A DNA stretch of 39,145 nt from Nitrospirota bacterium (GTDB taxonomy: Bacteria; Nitrospirota; JACRHJ01): NCBI GenBank assembly GCA_021789495.1, contig JAJYJM010000006.1:1-39145 (forward strand). The letters run 5' to 3'. A program made the translations under genes and the position numbers. Positions 1 through 6,954 of the stretch are shown in pieces (position 1 is the first letter of the stretch; each line of letters opens with the position of its first letter). Below the pieces are notes generated by a model. That model was not told the origin of the DNA, searched no databases, and saw only the letters and a list, made by a program, of their open reading frames with translations.

Positions 1-119
1 CCGAAGTAGTCCTCCATCGTCCTGCCGTTTATGCTGAATTTCCCCTCGCCCGCCGAGAGCCAGACGCGCGCGATGGAATTTTTTCTCTTGCCGGTGGCGT
101 AATAAGTCGTTGCTGCCAT
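1..119 (-). CDS. rpsI: 30S ribosomal protein S9 (N-terminal part, cut by the window edge)
   Basis: Only the first 39 codons are present; the gene runs off the left edge. The translation starts [20 protein letters not shown], which is the characteristic S9 N-terminus (a YYATGKRK-type motif followed by the start of the S9 fold). S9 is a small-subunit protein whose C-terminal tail reaches the P-site tRNA, but that part is not visible. The ATG at 117-119 lies 16 bases after the rplM stop, with a GGGAG Shine-Dalgarno before it. The rplM-rpsI order is the usual bacterial operon, so the two are almost certainly co-transcribed from the promoter at 636-664. Confidence 0.95.
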   Translation of the reverse strand, partial: MAATTYYATGKRKNSIARVWLSAGEGKFSINGRTMEDYF

Positions 120-135
120 TGAATTTTTTCTCCCT

Positions 136-570
136 TTATCCTTCTATTTTCATGGGTTCGGGCTTCTGCGCCTCGTGCGGGTGCACCGAACCGGGATAAA
201 CCTTCATTTTCAGTATCATGTCCCGGCCCATCGGGTTCTTCGGGAGCATGCCCTTTACAGCCGACTTTATGACCTCTTCCGGCCTCGTCTTGAGGAGCTT
301 CTCGGCGGTGATGGCTTTCAGTCCGCCCGGATAGCCGGAGTGGTGATAGTACTGCTTGTCGTCGAGCTTCCTGCCTGTAAGCTTCACCTTTTCCGCATTA
401 ATGACGACGACGAAATCCCCGGTGTCAACGTGCGGCGTGTATATCGTTTTGTGCTTCCCCTTGAGGACGGAGGCGACCTTCGTGGCAAGCCTCCCCAGGA
501 CGACCCCGGAGGCGTCCACGATGAACCATTGCCTCGCCACCTCGTTCTTTTTTGCAGATACTGTGCTCAT
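136..570 (-). CDS. rplM: 50S ribosomal protein L13
   Basis: This 144-residue protein matches the length and motifs of L13, an early-assembly protein of the large subunit. Visible family features are the [16 protein letters not shown] block near the N-terminus, the [18 protein letters not shown]-type core (here with DTGDF), the [12 protein letters not shown] segment, and the [15 protein letters not shown] segment near residues 105-118. The N-terminus carries a short extension ([13 protein letters not shown]) before the conserved part. It is the first gene of the rplM-rpsI operon and is preceded by a strong sigma70-type promoter in the short gap shared with the divergent RqcH-like gene. Confidence 0.97.
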   Translation of the reverse strand: MSTVSAKKNEVARQWFIVDASGVVLGRLATKVASVLKGKHKTIYTPHVDTGDFVVVINAEKVKLTGRKLDDKQYYHHSGYPGGLKAITAEKLLKTRPEEVIKSAVKGMLPKNPMGRDMILKMKVYPGSVHPHEAQKPEPMKIEG

Positions 571-635
571 TTATCCCACCTTTTATAAATTCGCCCGAAA
601 TCCGGGCATTGCATTAAGCGCCAAGCGAAGCTGAA

Positions 636-664
636 AATATATGAAATTTCTAATTGTTTGTCAA
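636..664 (-). promoter_or_regulatory. Sigma70-type promoter of rplM-rpsI
   Basis: Read on the minus strand, TTGACA (659-664) is followed by a 17-base spacer and TATATT (636-641). This is close to consensus and sits about 65 bases upstream of the rplM ATG. The -35 box overlaps a possible TTG start (658) of the divergent gene, which argues against that upstream start. Confidence 0.75.
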
Positions 665-675
665 GAGAAAAAGTT

Positions 676-2340
676 ATGGTAGAATACGCCCTCATGGACA
701 TCTCCGTATTCAAGGCCGTCATATCCGAGCTTGCCCTATGCCTTCCCGGCAGAAAACTTGCGGAAATCGCCGAGAGCCGCGCGGGCGGGTTTTACCTCGT
801 TTTCCGGGGCGAGGGCGCGAAAACGCTATTGGTTTCCCCTCGTCCGCAGGCCCCCAAGATACATTTGATTACCGTAAAGCCTAGGGATTTGCGGGAGTTG
901 ACCCCGTTCGGCCAGGGGCTTTTGAACCTGCTGGTTTCCTCCCGCCTCTTGTCCGTCGAACAGAACGGCCTGGAGCGGGCCGTGCGGTTTAATTTTAGCA
1001 GAAAAAGCGGCAAAAGCGAAGAGCGTCCTACGCTGATCTTCGAGATGGCCGGGAAGAAGCCTGAGCTTATCGCCCTGGACGGGGGCGGGAAAATACTGCT
1101 TGCGCAGTCGTATTCGTCGCTGGATGATGGGGCAAGGGCAATCCTGCCTGGGCTTCGCTACGAGCCGCCGCCCGTGCCGGAAAAGCTTGACCCGCATGGC
1201 TTAACTATCGGCGACATAACGGAAATCATCCGCAATAAGCCGGCGGACAAGGCGCTTTTCGAACATGTCGGGGGCTTAAGCCCGATGCTTGCGCGCGAGG
1301 TTGCGGCGGCAGGAAATCACGACCCGCAGGGACTCCTGGCCGCGCTGAAAAACGTCCTTAGGATGCTCGCTTCGGGCGGCTTCGCGCCCCGGATTTACGA
1401 GACGGAAAGAGGGCAGGTTCTCGCGGCATTACCGATGATGCAGTTCGGCGATGCGCCGTACCGGGAATTTCCTTCCATGAACGAGGCGGCGGAGGCGTTC
1501 TACGGGGAAGCTGAGGCTCGGCGGGAATTTCAGTCGGCAAAGGCTGGGATTATCCGGAAAATAAGGGCGGAGCTTGCAAGCGCGAGCCGGAAGGCTGAGG
1601 CAATCGAGGCGGACATTAAGAAGGCTGAAAAGGCCGATTATTACCGGCTTTGCGGCCAGACGCTGATGGCATCTTTGAGCCGCGTCCCTGAGAGAACGGA
1701 GCAGGTTTTATTGACGGATTACGAGACCGGGAACAAGGTTGGAATCCTTCTGGACCCGAAGCTCACCGCGGTAGATAACGCCGAGGAATATTTCAGGAAG
1801 GCGAAGAAGGCGCGCCTGGGCGCAAAACTCCTCCGGGAGCGCCTCGAAGCGGCGCGGGCGGAGATAGATGGTCTTGAAGCTCAGTTACAGGCGGCGGAAG
1901 CGGCCAGTGAAGGCTCCGGGCTTTTCCCTAACGTCCCGGAGCAAGCTGCCCCCGGCAGGCAAAAACCCGCCCGGAATGCGCCGGAATTCCCGTCGTTTGT
2001 CACCTCCGACGGATACTCCGTGCTTGTAGGAAGGAACGCGAAGATGAACGACCTCCTAACCTTCAAGGCCGCCTCTCCGATGGACCTATGGCTTCACGCG
2101 CAGGGATACCGGGGTTCGCACGTGGTCGTCAAAAATCCCGCCCGCCGCCCGGACATCCCGCTCGCTACTATACTCCAGGCCGCCGAGGCCGCGGCGTATT
2201 ACTCCGATGGGAAAAAGGAGGGAGCAGTCCCGGTGGATTATACCTTTGTGAAATATGTCCGGAAGATGAAGGACGGCCCGCCCGGCGCGGTGATTTTCAC
2301 GGGCAACAAGACGGTATTCGTGGAGCCGAAGAGGCGCTAA
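676..2340 (+). CDS. NFACT-family protein (RqcH/Rqc2-like ribosome quality control factor)
   Basis: The protein has 554 residues from this start. An NFACT-N domain lies at the N-terminus, long charged helices with coiled-coil character lie around residues 270-420, and an NFACT-R (DUF814) domain starts near residue 450 at DGYSVLVGRNAKMNDLLTF and continues through LWLHAQGYRGSHVV. Bacterial RqcH binds split 50S subunits carrying a stalled peptidyl-tRNA and directs alanine tailing. The conserved Asp-Arg pair needed in Bacillus RqcH appears here as Glu100-Arg101 (GLERAVRF). The ATG at 676 has only a weak AGAG-like ribosome site; an ATG at 694 (MDISVFKAV) is equally plausible by homology. A TTG at 658 is unlikely because it overlaps the rplM -35 box. 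This is the only plus-strand gene in the window and it converges on the nucleotidyltransferase gene, with only 5 bases between them. Confidence 0.88.
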   Translation: MVEYALMDISVFKAVISELALCLPGRKLAEIAESRAGGFYLVFRGEGAKTLLVSPRPQAPKIHLITVKPRDLRELTPFGQGLLNLLVSSRLLSVEQNGLERAVRFNFSRKSGKSEERPTLIFEMAGKKPELIALDGGGKILLAQSYSSLDDGARAILPGLRYEPPPVPEKLDPHGLTIGDITEIIRNKPADKALFEHVGGLSPMLAREVAAAGNHDPQGLLAALKNVLRMLASGGFAPRIYETERGQVLAALPMMQFGDAPYREFPSMNEAAEAFYGEAEARREFQSAKAGIIRKIRAELASASRKAEAIEADIKKAEKADYYRLCGQTLMASLSRVPERTEQVLLTDYETGNKVGILLDPKLTAVDNAEEYFRKAKKARLGAKLLRERLEAARAEIDGLEAQLQAAEAASEGSGLFPNVPEQAAPGRQKPARNAPEFPSFVTSDGYSVLVGRNAKMNDLLTFKAASPMDLWLHAQGYRGSHVVVKNPARRPDIPLATILQAAEAAAYYSDGKKEGAVPVDYTFVKYVRKMKDGPPGAVIFTGNKTVFVEPKRR

Positions 2341-2345
2341 TGTCT

Positions 2346-2630
2346 CTACGCATACTGGACTTCGTGCAGTATGGAATCCTTGAGCTGCGGCTTGAGGGCC
2401 TGGATGGTTACCAAATCCACGCTGCGTCCAAATAGATCCTCAAGGAAGAATTTGAGTTCGATAAAGTTGTCGAAGGTCTTGCGACCTTGCTCAAACTCAA
2501 CAAGCACATCGACATCGCTTGAGGAAGTTTCCTCTCCTCGCGCGTAAGAGCCGAAAATGCCTATCCTTTCCACGCCGAATCTCTCTTTGATGAAATTCTC
2601 GCTGGTTTTTAATTTTTCTATGGCATTCAT
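2346..2630 (-). CDS. Minimal nucleotidyltransferase domain protein (MntA/COG1669-like)
   Basis: This 94-residue protein consists of one minimal nucleotidyltransferase domain. The signature is GSYARGE (residues 27-33) followed by SSSDVDVLVEF, where Asp39 and Asp41 are the expected metal ligands; a third acidic position is Asp72 in GRSVDLV. Small proteins of this family usually act as the antitoxin of a HEPN toxin, transferring AMP from ATP onto it (MntA-HepT type). No HEPN gene lies next to it: the neighbours are a rhodanese and the convergent RqcH-like gene. It has its own strong promoter, with the -10 box only 6 bases from the ATG, so the mRNA is probably leaderless. It could be a solitary antitoxin, a remnant of a lost pair, or a protein modifier with another target. 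Confidence 0.85.
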   Translation of the reverse strand: MNAIEKLKTSENFIKERFGVERIGIFGSYARGEETSSSDVDVLVEFEQGRKTFDNFIELKFFLEDLFGRSVDLVTIQALKPQLKDSILHEVQYA

Positions 2631-2636
2631 GTTCTA

Positions 2637-2665
2637 ATTATCGGCCCTGGGAGCGACGGTGTCAA
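2637..2665 (-). promoter_or_regulatory. Promoter of the nucleotidyltransferase gene, likely leaderless
   Basis: On the minus strand TTGACA (2660-2665), a 17-base spacer and GATAAT (2637-2642) form a near-consensus promoter. Only six bases separate the -10 box from the ATG at 2630, so transcription should begin at or next to the start codon. No Shine-Dalgarno is visible. Confidence 0.65.
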
Positions 2666-2687
2666 CTCTTTCTTCATTCTTTCCTCA

Positions 2688-3002
2688 TCACCACTGGCTG
2701 ATGCCGCCGGCAAGGTTCTTTACGCGGAAGCCGAGGCTCTTGAGCTTGCGGCAGGCGAACGCGCTCCTAAGCCCGGTCGCGCAATATACCACCACGTCTT
2801 TATTCTTCGGCACTTCCTTTACGCGCGCGTCGAGCTCGCCAAGCGGGATGAGCTTCGCGCCGTCTATCTTGCGTCTCTGAAATTCCGACGGCGTGCGCAC
2901 GTCCAGGAGGAAGAAGTCCTCTTTCCTGCCCTTTTTTTCCTTGAGTTCCGTTGTGTCTATGCTCTCGCAGCCCAGTCCCATCAGCAGAGAAAAAAGTCCC
3001 AT
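2688..3002 (-). CDS. Rhodanese-like domain protein
   Basis: This 104-residue protein is a single rhodanese domain. It contains LLDVRTPSEFQRRKIDGAKLIPLGEL, the catalytic loop VVYCATGLRS with Cys74 as the persulfide-carrying residue, and the C-terminal LKSLGFRVKNLAGGISQW typical of the family. The first dozen residues are hydrophobic (MGLFSLLMGLG) but too short to be called a signal peptide. Members carry sulfur from a donor to a thiol or cyanide acceptor; the partner here is unknown. The ATG is preceded by AAGGAG at good spacing. It is the third gene of a likely run from the hotdog gene through the RNA methyltransferase, with 70 bases between it and the methyltransferase. Confidence 0.9.
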   Translation of the reverse strand: MGLFSLLMGLGCESIDTTELKEKKGRKEDFFLLDVRTPSEFQRRKIDGAKLIPLGELDARVKEVPKNKDVVVYCATGLRSAFACRKLKSLGFRVKNLAGGISQW

Positions 3003-3072
3003 CGTCTTGCTCCTTGTTTCTACGAAGTTATTCGGAAGCAGTGATTATACCAGAAAGCGGCGGCGGTTCAAA

Positions 3073-3912
3073 TTAATTTTTAGGAGGTGCGCCAGGGGAG
3101 ATGTTCTGGCGGACGGCCTCGTAGAGGATTATGGACGCCGCCGACGCCACGTTAAGCGAATCTATCATCGTTGCCATGGGGATGGATACCCTGTAGTCCG
3201 CAAGCTTGCCCGCCTCCGGCGGAAGGCCGGCGCCTTCCTGGCCAAGGAGCAGGACGGTCGGTTTCGTATAGTCGATGTCGAAATATTTCGTTCTCGCGGA
3301 GACCATCGCGGCCACGGTCTGATAGTCTCTGGATTTGAATCTCTTGATAAAATCCTCCAGGGATTGCGTCTTGAGCGTCGGGAGCCGGAAGATGCTTCCC
3401 ATCGTCGCCCGGAGCGTCTTCGGGTTATAGAAATCCACCGTCCCCGGCGTCGCTACGACACCGCCCGCGCCCGCCGCCTCCGCTACCCTGATGATAGTGC
3501 CCAAATTCCCTGGATCCTGAAGGAGATGGGCGACGACTATCATAGGCATCTGGCCCTTCAGAAGGTCGTCTTCCGAAAATTCCTGCGGCTCCACAAGGGC
3601 AAGAACGCCCTGGCTCGTCTTCGTCTCGGAGAGGTAGTCCACCACCCGTTCGGCCACCCACATCACCTCGATTCCCTGCCCGCGGGCGGATTCCACAAGC
3701 ATCGCCGCCCTTTCGTTTTCGGCGGCAAGCGGCGAGATTATAAGCTTTTTTACGCTCCGACCCTGCTCCAGTATCTCTTCCGTTATCCTGATGCCCTCGA
3801 CCATGAACCGGCCCTCTTTCTGGCGGTTACGCGGAAGTGCCAGGGATTTCAGGTACTTAACCGTCCTGTTACTCCTGCTGTTTATGATTTCAGTCGGGGC
3901 CTGGCAATTCAT
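3073..3912 (-). CDS. TrmH/SpoU-family RNA 2'-O-methyltransferase
   Basis: The protein has 279 residues. An N-terminal substrate-binding region (SRSNRTVKYLKSLALPRNR, then FMVEGIRITEEIL) is followed by the SpoU knot domain. Its three motifs are visible: DPGNLGTIIRVAEAAG near residue 133 (with the conserved Asn and the catalytic Arg), LLLGQEGAGL near residue 220, and MIDSLNVASAASIILYE near residue 248. The family methylates ribose 2'-OH groups in rRNA or tRNA using S-adenosylmethionine; the exact target cannot be read from sequence. I chose the ATG at 3910-3912 because it overlaps the stop of the upstream hotdog gene by four bases (ATGA) and gives the normal family N-terminus. A longer frame upstream is only overlap with that gene. 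Confidence 0.92.
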   Translation of the reverse strand: MNCQAPTEIINSRSNRTVKYLKSLALPRNRQKEGRFMVEGIRITEEILEQGRSVKKLIISPLAAENERAAMLVESARGQGIEVMWVAERVVDYLSETKTSQGVLALVEPQEFSEDDLLKGQMPMIVVAHLLQDPGNLGTIIRVAEAAGAGGVVATPGTVDFYNPKTLRATMGSIFRLPTLKTQSLEDFIKRFKSRDYQTVAAMVSARTKYFDIDYTKPTVLLLGQEGAGLPPEAGKLADYRVSIPMATMIDSLNVASAASIILYEAVRQNISPGAPPKN

Positions 3913-4340
3913 TCCGCGGCCTTTCCGGGGACGCTGAAAGTCAATACCCCTTCGGCGGCGGGCTCTCCGTCGATTTCGGCCCTGCCCCTGAAACGCGCCA
4001 TGCCCACCCACGCGGCCTCGAACTCCACGAAGTATCGTATCTCATTGCCGGATATGGCTTTTTTATGGAACTGGAAATCCGTCACGGCGGCAAGGAAACC
4101 GGATTTCGGGCGTGCGGAGTCCTGAGGCGCTTCAGGCGCGGCGGCCACTGCTGCAAGCTGGGCCATGCCCTCAATCAGGAAGACCTGCGGGTATGCCTTT
4201 GCCGGGGCAAAGGAGGAGTCTGCGGCGAGATTCTTTATTGCTGACGCGGACTTACCGGGCTTTAGCTCGACAACCCTGTCAATCATAACGAAAGGATACG
4301 AATGCGGTAATGCCTTGGTCAGGTCCAGAGGATCTTTCAT
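3909..4340 (-). CDS. FabZ/ApeP-like hotdog-fold protein, atypical active site
   Basis: This 143-residue protein has a FabZ-type start (LPHSYPFVMIDRVVELKPG) and the central helix motif FLIEGMAQLAAVAA containing the expected catalytic Glu (Glu57). In true FabZ dehydratases the catalytic His lies in a GHFPG segment just before that helix. Here the segment reads ADSSFAPAKAYPQVF, about five residues shorter and without any His. That pattern resembles the ApeP/COG4706 group linked to aryl polyene and unusual lipid pathways, as far as I recall. The neighbours are translationally coupled to an RNA methyltransferase and give no lipid context. It may bind acyl chains without being a classical 3-hydroxyacyl-ACP dehydratase. 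A GGAG ribosome site and a strong promoter at 4389-4417 support the start. Confidence 0.78.
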   Translation of the reverse strand: MKDPLDLTKALPHSYPFVMIDRVVELKPGKSASAIKNLAADSSFAPAKAYPQVFLIEGMAQLAAVAAAPEAPQDSARPKSGFLAAVTDFQFHKKAISGNEIRYFVEFEAAWVGMARFRGRAEIDGEPAAEGVLTFSVPGKAAE

Positions 4341-4388
4341 TTGTGAGTCTCCGCGTGAATTTATGGGGCTGCAGACTCAAAATAATTT

Positions 4389-4417
4389 ATTGTAACCGGA
4401 AGCATCTAAATAATCAA
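4389..4417 (-). promoter_or_regulatory. Sigma70-type promoter of the hotdog-methyltransferase-rhodanese run
   Basis: On the minus strand TTGATT (4412-4417), a 17-base spacer and TACAAT (4389-4394) precede the ATG at 4340. Predicted transcription starts near 4381, giving a leader of about 40 bases that contains the GGAG site. Confidence 0.65.
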
Positions 4418-4549
4418 GCGTTTTTATTCGCGGCGCGTTCAGGATGTTTAATATAAATAACTATTGATTAATTTACCGCAGACCCCGAAAATCCGGCGGA
4501 AACGCAAAATTGGATTTCAATATTTTCAATGGGTTACGAGGGCCAAAAC

Positions 4550-4575
4550 CGGATTCTTCACTTCGTTCGGAATGA
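4550..4575. repeat. Half-copy of a dispersed palindromic repeat
   Basis: The segment CGGATTCTTCACTTCGTTC followed by GGAATGAC resembles the right half of the longer repeats at 4893-4969 and 9679-9747, which end in CGCAATGAC or GGGAATGAC. The left half is absent or too diverged to see. Confidence 0.45.
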
Positions 4576-4892
4576 CAGTGTTTTTGTGCGTAAGCGTCTA
4601 TAAATAAAGATAAAATCGCCCGATAAACCGGGCAGCTGCAACGCTTTCCCAGCGCCCGTTTTTGGCCCGAAACCCGCCCGCAGAGGCCAAATTTTACCCC
4701 GTTTCCGATGCCGTGGGAAATTCGTGCTTATTGCACTTTTTTACTTTAATAATCGGCAGGTTTCAAAAGCAATCCGGAATTGCTATTGACAATGAACTTT
4801 CCCGACCGATTAGGTTTACTATTGAGGTTTGAGTGCTAATATGAGTAAATTCCCAACCACCGCGTCAGGCGTGGAGTGACAGGAATCTGTTT

Positions 4893-4969
4893 GTCATTGC
4901 GAGGAACGGATGCAACGCGGGAATCCCGGATTTTAAAACCTGGGATTGCTTCACTTCGTTCGCAATGAC
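4893..4969. repeat. 77-bp dispersed palindromic repeat, family A, copy 1
   Basis: The element starts GTCATTGCGA and ends TCGCAATGAC, a perfect 10-base terminal inverted repeat. A second inner inverted pair (AATCCCGG and CTGGGATT) flanks a TTTTAAAA-like centre. A second copy of exactly the same length, about 80 percent identical by eye, lies at 18706-18782. Transcribed, it would form a long hairpin. It is intergenic, downstream of the TPR lipoprotein gene. Confidence 0.8.
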
Positions 4970-5014
4970 GGGCGGCGCGACATGATGCGGGGCGGGGAAT
5001 GACGGGCATGGGGT

Positions 5015-5037
5015 GGGGGCGCAATGAATCGCACCCC
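5015..5037. repeat. Imperfect palindrome, possible hairpin after the TPR gene
   Basis: GGGGGCGCAATGAATCGCA followed by CCCC reads similarly on both strands. It lies about 40 bases past the stop of the TPR lipoprotein gene and could fold in its mRNA, but it has no U-tract, so I do not call it a terminator. Confidence 0.4.
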
Positions 5038-5077
5038 TGCAATGCGGGGATGGCGGGCTGATAGACCGGGGACTGCC

Positions 5078-6901
5078 TCAAAACGAGCCGGGAACGATAT
5101 GCTGCTTCCCGGTGTCGTGGATGACTTTCGTGCCGGAAGGTTTTACCTTGTGATTCGCCCCCGCGGACGGCGGTTCGCCGAAACCGGCATCCCTGAACTT
5201 CTTCGCCAGGGCGGTATTTTTCGGGTCGAGCTCAAGGGATTTACTCCACTGCTCCTTTGCCGCGTCCTTCCTGCCCGCCTTGAAATACGCGTCTCCCAGG
5301 TGCTCGCGGAGCACGGCGTCGTCCGGCACGGCGTCAACGGCCTTCCTGCACCACTTCTCCGCCTGCGGCATCTTGCCCTGCTTGTAATATACCCAGCCCA
5401 GGCTGTCGAGATAAAAACCGTTGTCCGGCTTCAAATTTACCGCCCTGCGGGCAAGCTTCAGAGCCTCGTCAAGGTTTACTCCCTTTTCCGCGTAGCTGTA
5501 TGCGAGGTAGTTCAACGCCTCGGCGTTATGCGGGTTTATGGAGATGGCCTTTTTTATCATGGAGACCATCTTGTCCCAGTCCTTCAGCTTGTCGTATGTG
5601 ACGCCGAGGTTGAAATACACCTCGTCGTTGCCGGATTCGAGCTTCAGAGCCTTGTCGAGGTATGGGAGCGCCTGTTTGGGCTTGTCCGCGGAATCGAGCG
5701 TTATGCCGGCGTAGAGGTATAGCTCGTAGCGCCCCGGATTTTCCTTCATGGCGCTATTGAGGTATGTCATGGCGGCTTTCAGCCCGCTTATCTTTTCCTT
5801 GAGGTAGGCGAGGTGCATTATGGAGTCTATGTCCTTCGGGTTCTTCCCAAGCACCTGCTCATACTGAGCGGCGGCCTTCTTGTATTTGCCCTGCTCTTCG
5901 TAGACCTGGGCGATATAGAACCTCGGCTTCGGGTCGTTCGGGTGCCGCGCGGCCAGGATCTCGAACTGTTCGATTGCCTTTTTGTAGTCTTTCTGCTCGA
6001 TGTATATGTACGCCATGTTTGTTATGGCGTCGGAGTTGTCGGGGTTTGTCTTGAGCAGGTTCTTATACTGCTCGATAGCGCTCTTGTAGGACTTGTTGTG
6101 TATGTACAACTGCGCGAGGCGGGTGCGGACTTCCTGGTTGTCGGGGTCCTGCTTAAGTATCTTCTCGTATTCCTTGCGGGCGGAGGCCGTGTCTCCTTTT
6201 ATCTCATCGACTATGGCAATGCTCGTGAGGGCCATCTCCAGGTCCGGCTTCAGGAACGCGGCCTTTTTGAACGCGGCTATGGCCTTGTCGTATTCATTCG
6301 CGTCGGAATAGATCCTGCCCATGTAGAAGTAGGCCATTGCCGAGGCCGGTTTCACCTTCACGAGGGACTTAAGCGTGGCGATGGCTTTGTCGGATTTTCC
6401 CTCGGTAGCGTAGATAATGGCGAGGTAGACGTACGGGTCTTCCTTTTTCGGGTTTACGGCTACGGCCTTTTCATATTCCGCCACGGCCTTGTCGTTCGTC
6501 CCGGAAGCGGAATAGAGCGCGCCCAGGAAGAGGTATGCGGGCTGGTATTCCGGGTCTTTCCGCACGGCCTTTTCCGCATCCGTCCGGGCCTCGGAGAGCC
6601 TGCCGAGCTTCATGAGCGTCTTGGCCGTTGCGACATAAAGCGGGGCGGAGTCCGGGTCGTATGTCAGGGCCGCCGAATACTCGTTCAGGGCCGTCTCGTA
6701 ATCCCCCTTTCCATCGGCCATGTAGCCGTTAAGGAAATGCAGATACGCCTCGCCCACGTGCGCGGGGAGCGGTTTTCCCTTATTGACGGCGCTCGTATTT
6801 CCGGGGAAGTTCTTTACCGAGGAGTTTACCGCCGCGCATGACGTAAGGACAAAAAGCGCGAGCGGGACAATGACGACTTTTAATACTCTGTTCAGATACA
6901 T
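5078..6901 (-). CDS. Large TPR-repeat lipoprotein
   Basis: From the ATG at 6899-6901 the protein has 607 residues. It opens with a lipoprotein signal (MYLNRVLKVVIVPLALFVLTSC, with Cys22 as the lipidation site), so the mature protein is anchored to a membrane, probably on the periplasmic side. The rest is almost entirely 34-residue tetratricopeptide repeats; I see about fifteen, with typical W/L/G/Y/A/P positions such as AYFYMGRIYSDANEYDKAI and LDSLGWVYYKQGKMPQA. The C-terminal 30 residues are non-repetitive and basic. TPR lipoproteins scaffold secretion, pilus or exopolysaccharide machines, but nothing nearby fixes the role. The reading frame stays open 28 codons upstream, but that stretch is made of two copies of the GCCGGTC palindrome, so the lipoprotein start is preferred. 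Confidence 0.88.
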   Translation of the reverse strand: MYLNRVLKVVIVPLALFVLTSCAAVNSSVKNFPGNTSAVNKGKPLPAHVGEAYLHFLNGYMADGKGDYETALNEYSAALTYDPDSAPLYVATAKTLMKLGRLSEARTDAEKAVRKDPEYQPAYLFLGALYSASGTNDKAVAEYEKAVAVNPKKEDPYVYLAIIYATEGKSDKAIATLKSLVKVKPASAMAYFYMGRIYSDANEYDKAIAAFKKAAFLKPDLEMALTSIAIVDEIKGDTASARKEYEKILKQDPDNQEVRTRLAQLYIHNKSYKSAIEQYKNLLKTNPDNSDAITNMAYIYIEQKDYKKAIEQFEILAARHPNDPKPRFYIAQVYEEQGKYKKAAAQYEQVLGKNPKDIDSIMHLAYLKEKISGLKAAMTYLNSAMKENPGRYELYLYAGITLDSADKPKQALPYLDKALKLESGNDEVYFNLGVTYDKLKDWDKMVSMIKKAISINPHNAEALNYLAYSYAEKGVNLDEALKLARRAVNLKPDNGFYLDSLGWVYYKQGKMPQAEKWCRKAVDAVPDDAVLREHLGDAYFKAGRKDAAKEQWSKSLELDPKNTALAKKFRDAGFGEPPSAGANHKVKPSGTKVIHDTGKQHIVPGSF

Positions 6902-6915
6902 CTCTTTAAACCTTT

Positions 6916-6954
6916 CCGAAGCCGGTCTGCCGACCGAAGCCGGTCTACCGGCCT
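6916..6954. repeat. Tandem copies of the GAAGCCGGTCGACCGGCTTC palindrome, supplying the mobA stop
   Basis: Two units run in tandem: GAAGCCGGTCTGCCGAC and GAAGCCGGTCTACCGGCC. The TAG stop codon of mobA (6945-6947) lies inside the second unit. Related copies occur inside the tolC-like gene, rsmB and dnaJ. Confidence 0.65.

Larger units (their letters stand above)
4341..5077. other. Non-coding region with promoter and dispersed repeats
   Basis: These 737 bases carry no supportable gene. The left end holds the promoter at 4389-4417. The centre is AT-rich with one half-copy of a repeat (4550-4575). The right part holds a full 77-bp palindromic repeat (4893-4969) and an imperfect palindrome (5015-5037). 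The TPR lipoprotein gene ends at the right boundary. I did not find a clear terminator. Confidence 0.6.

Noticed and set aside
4786-4815. TTGACA followed by ATTAGG at 17 bases on the plus strand, a possible promoter for a small RNA
   Set aside because: The -10 match is poor and the region downstream has no clear stem with U-tract, so I cannot support a transcript.
5024-5722. Open plus-strand frame of over 200 codons opposite the TPR lipoprotein gene
   Set aside because: It is a shadow frame: the minus strand carries a TPR protein with clear repeats and a lipoprotein signal, and the plus frame shows no family motif or ribosome site.
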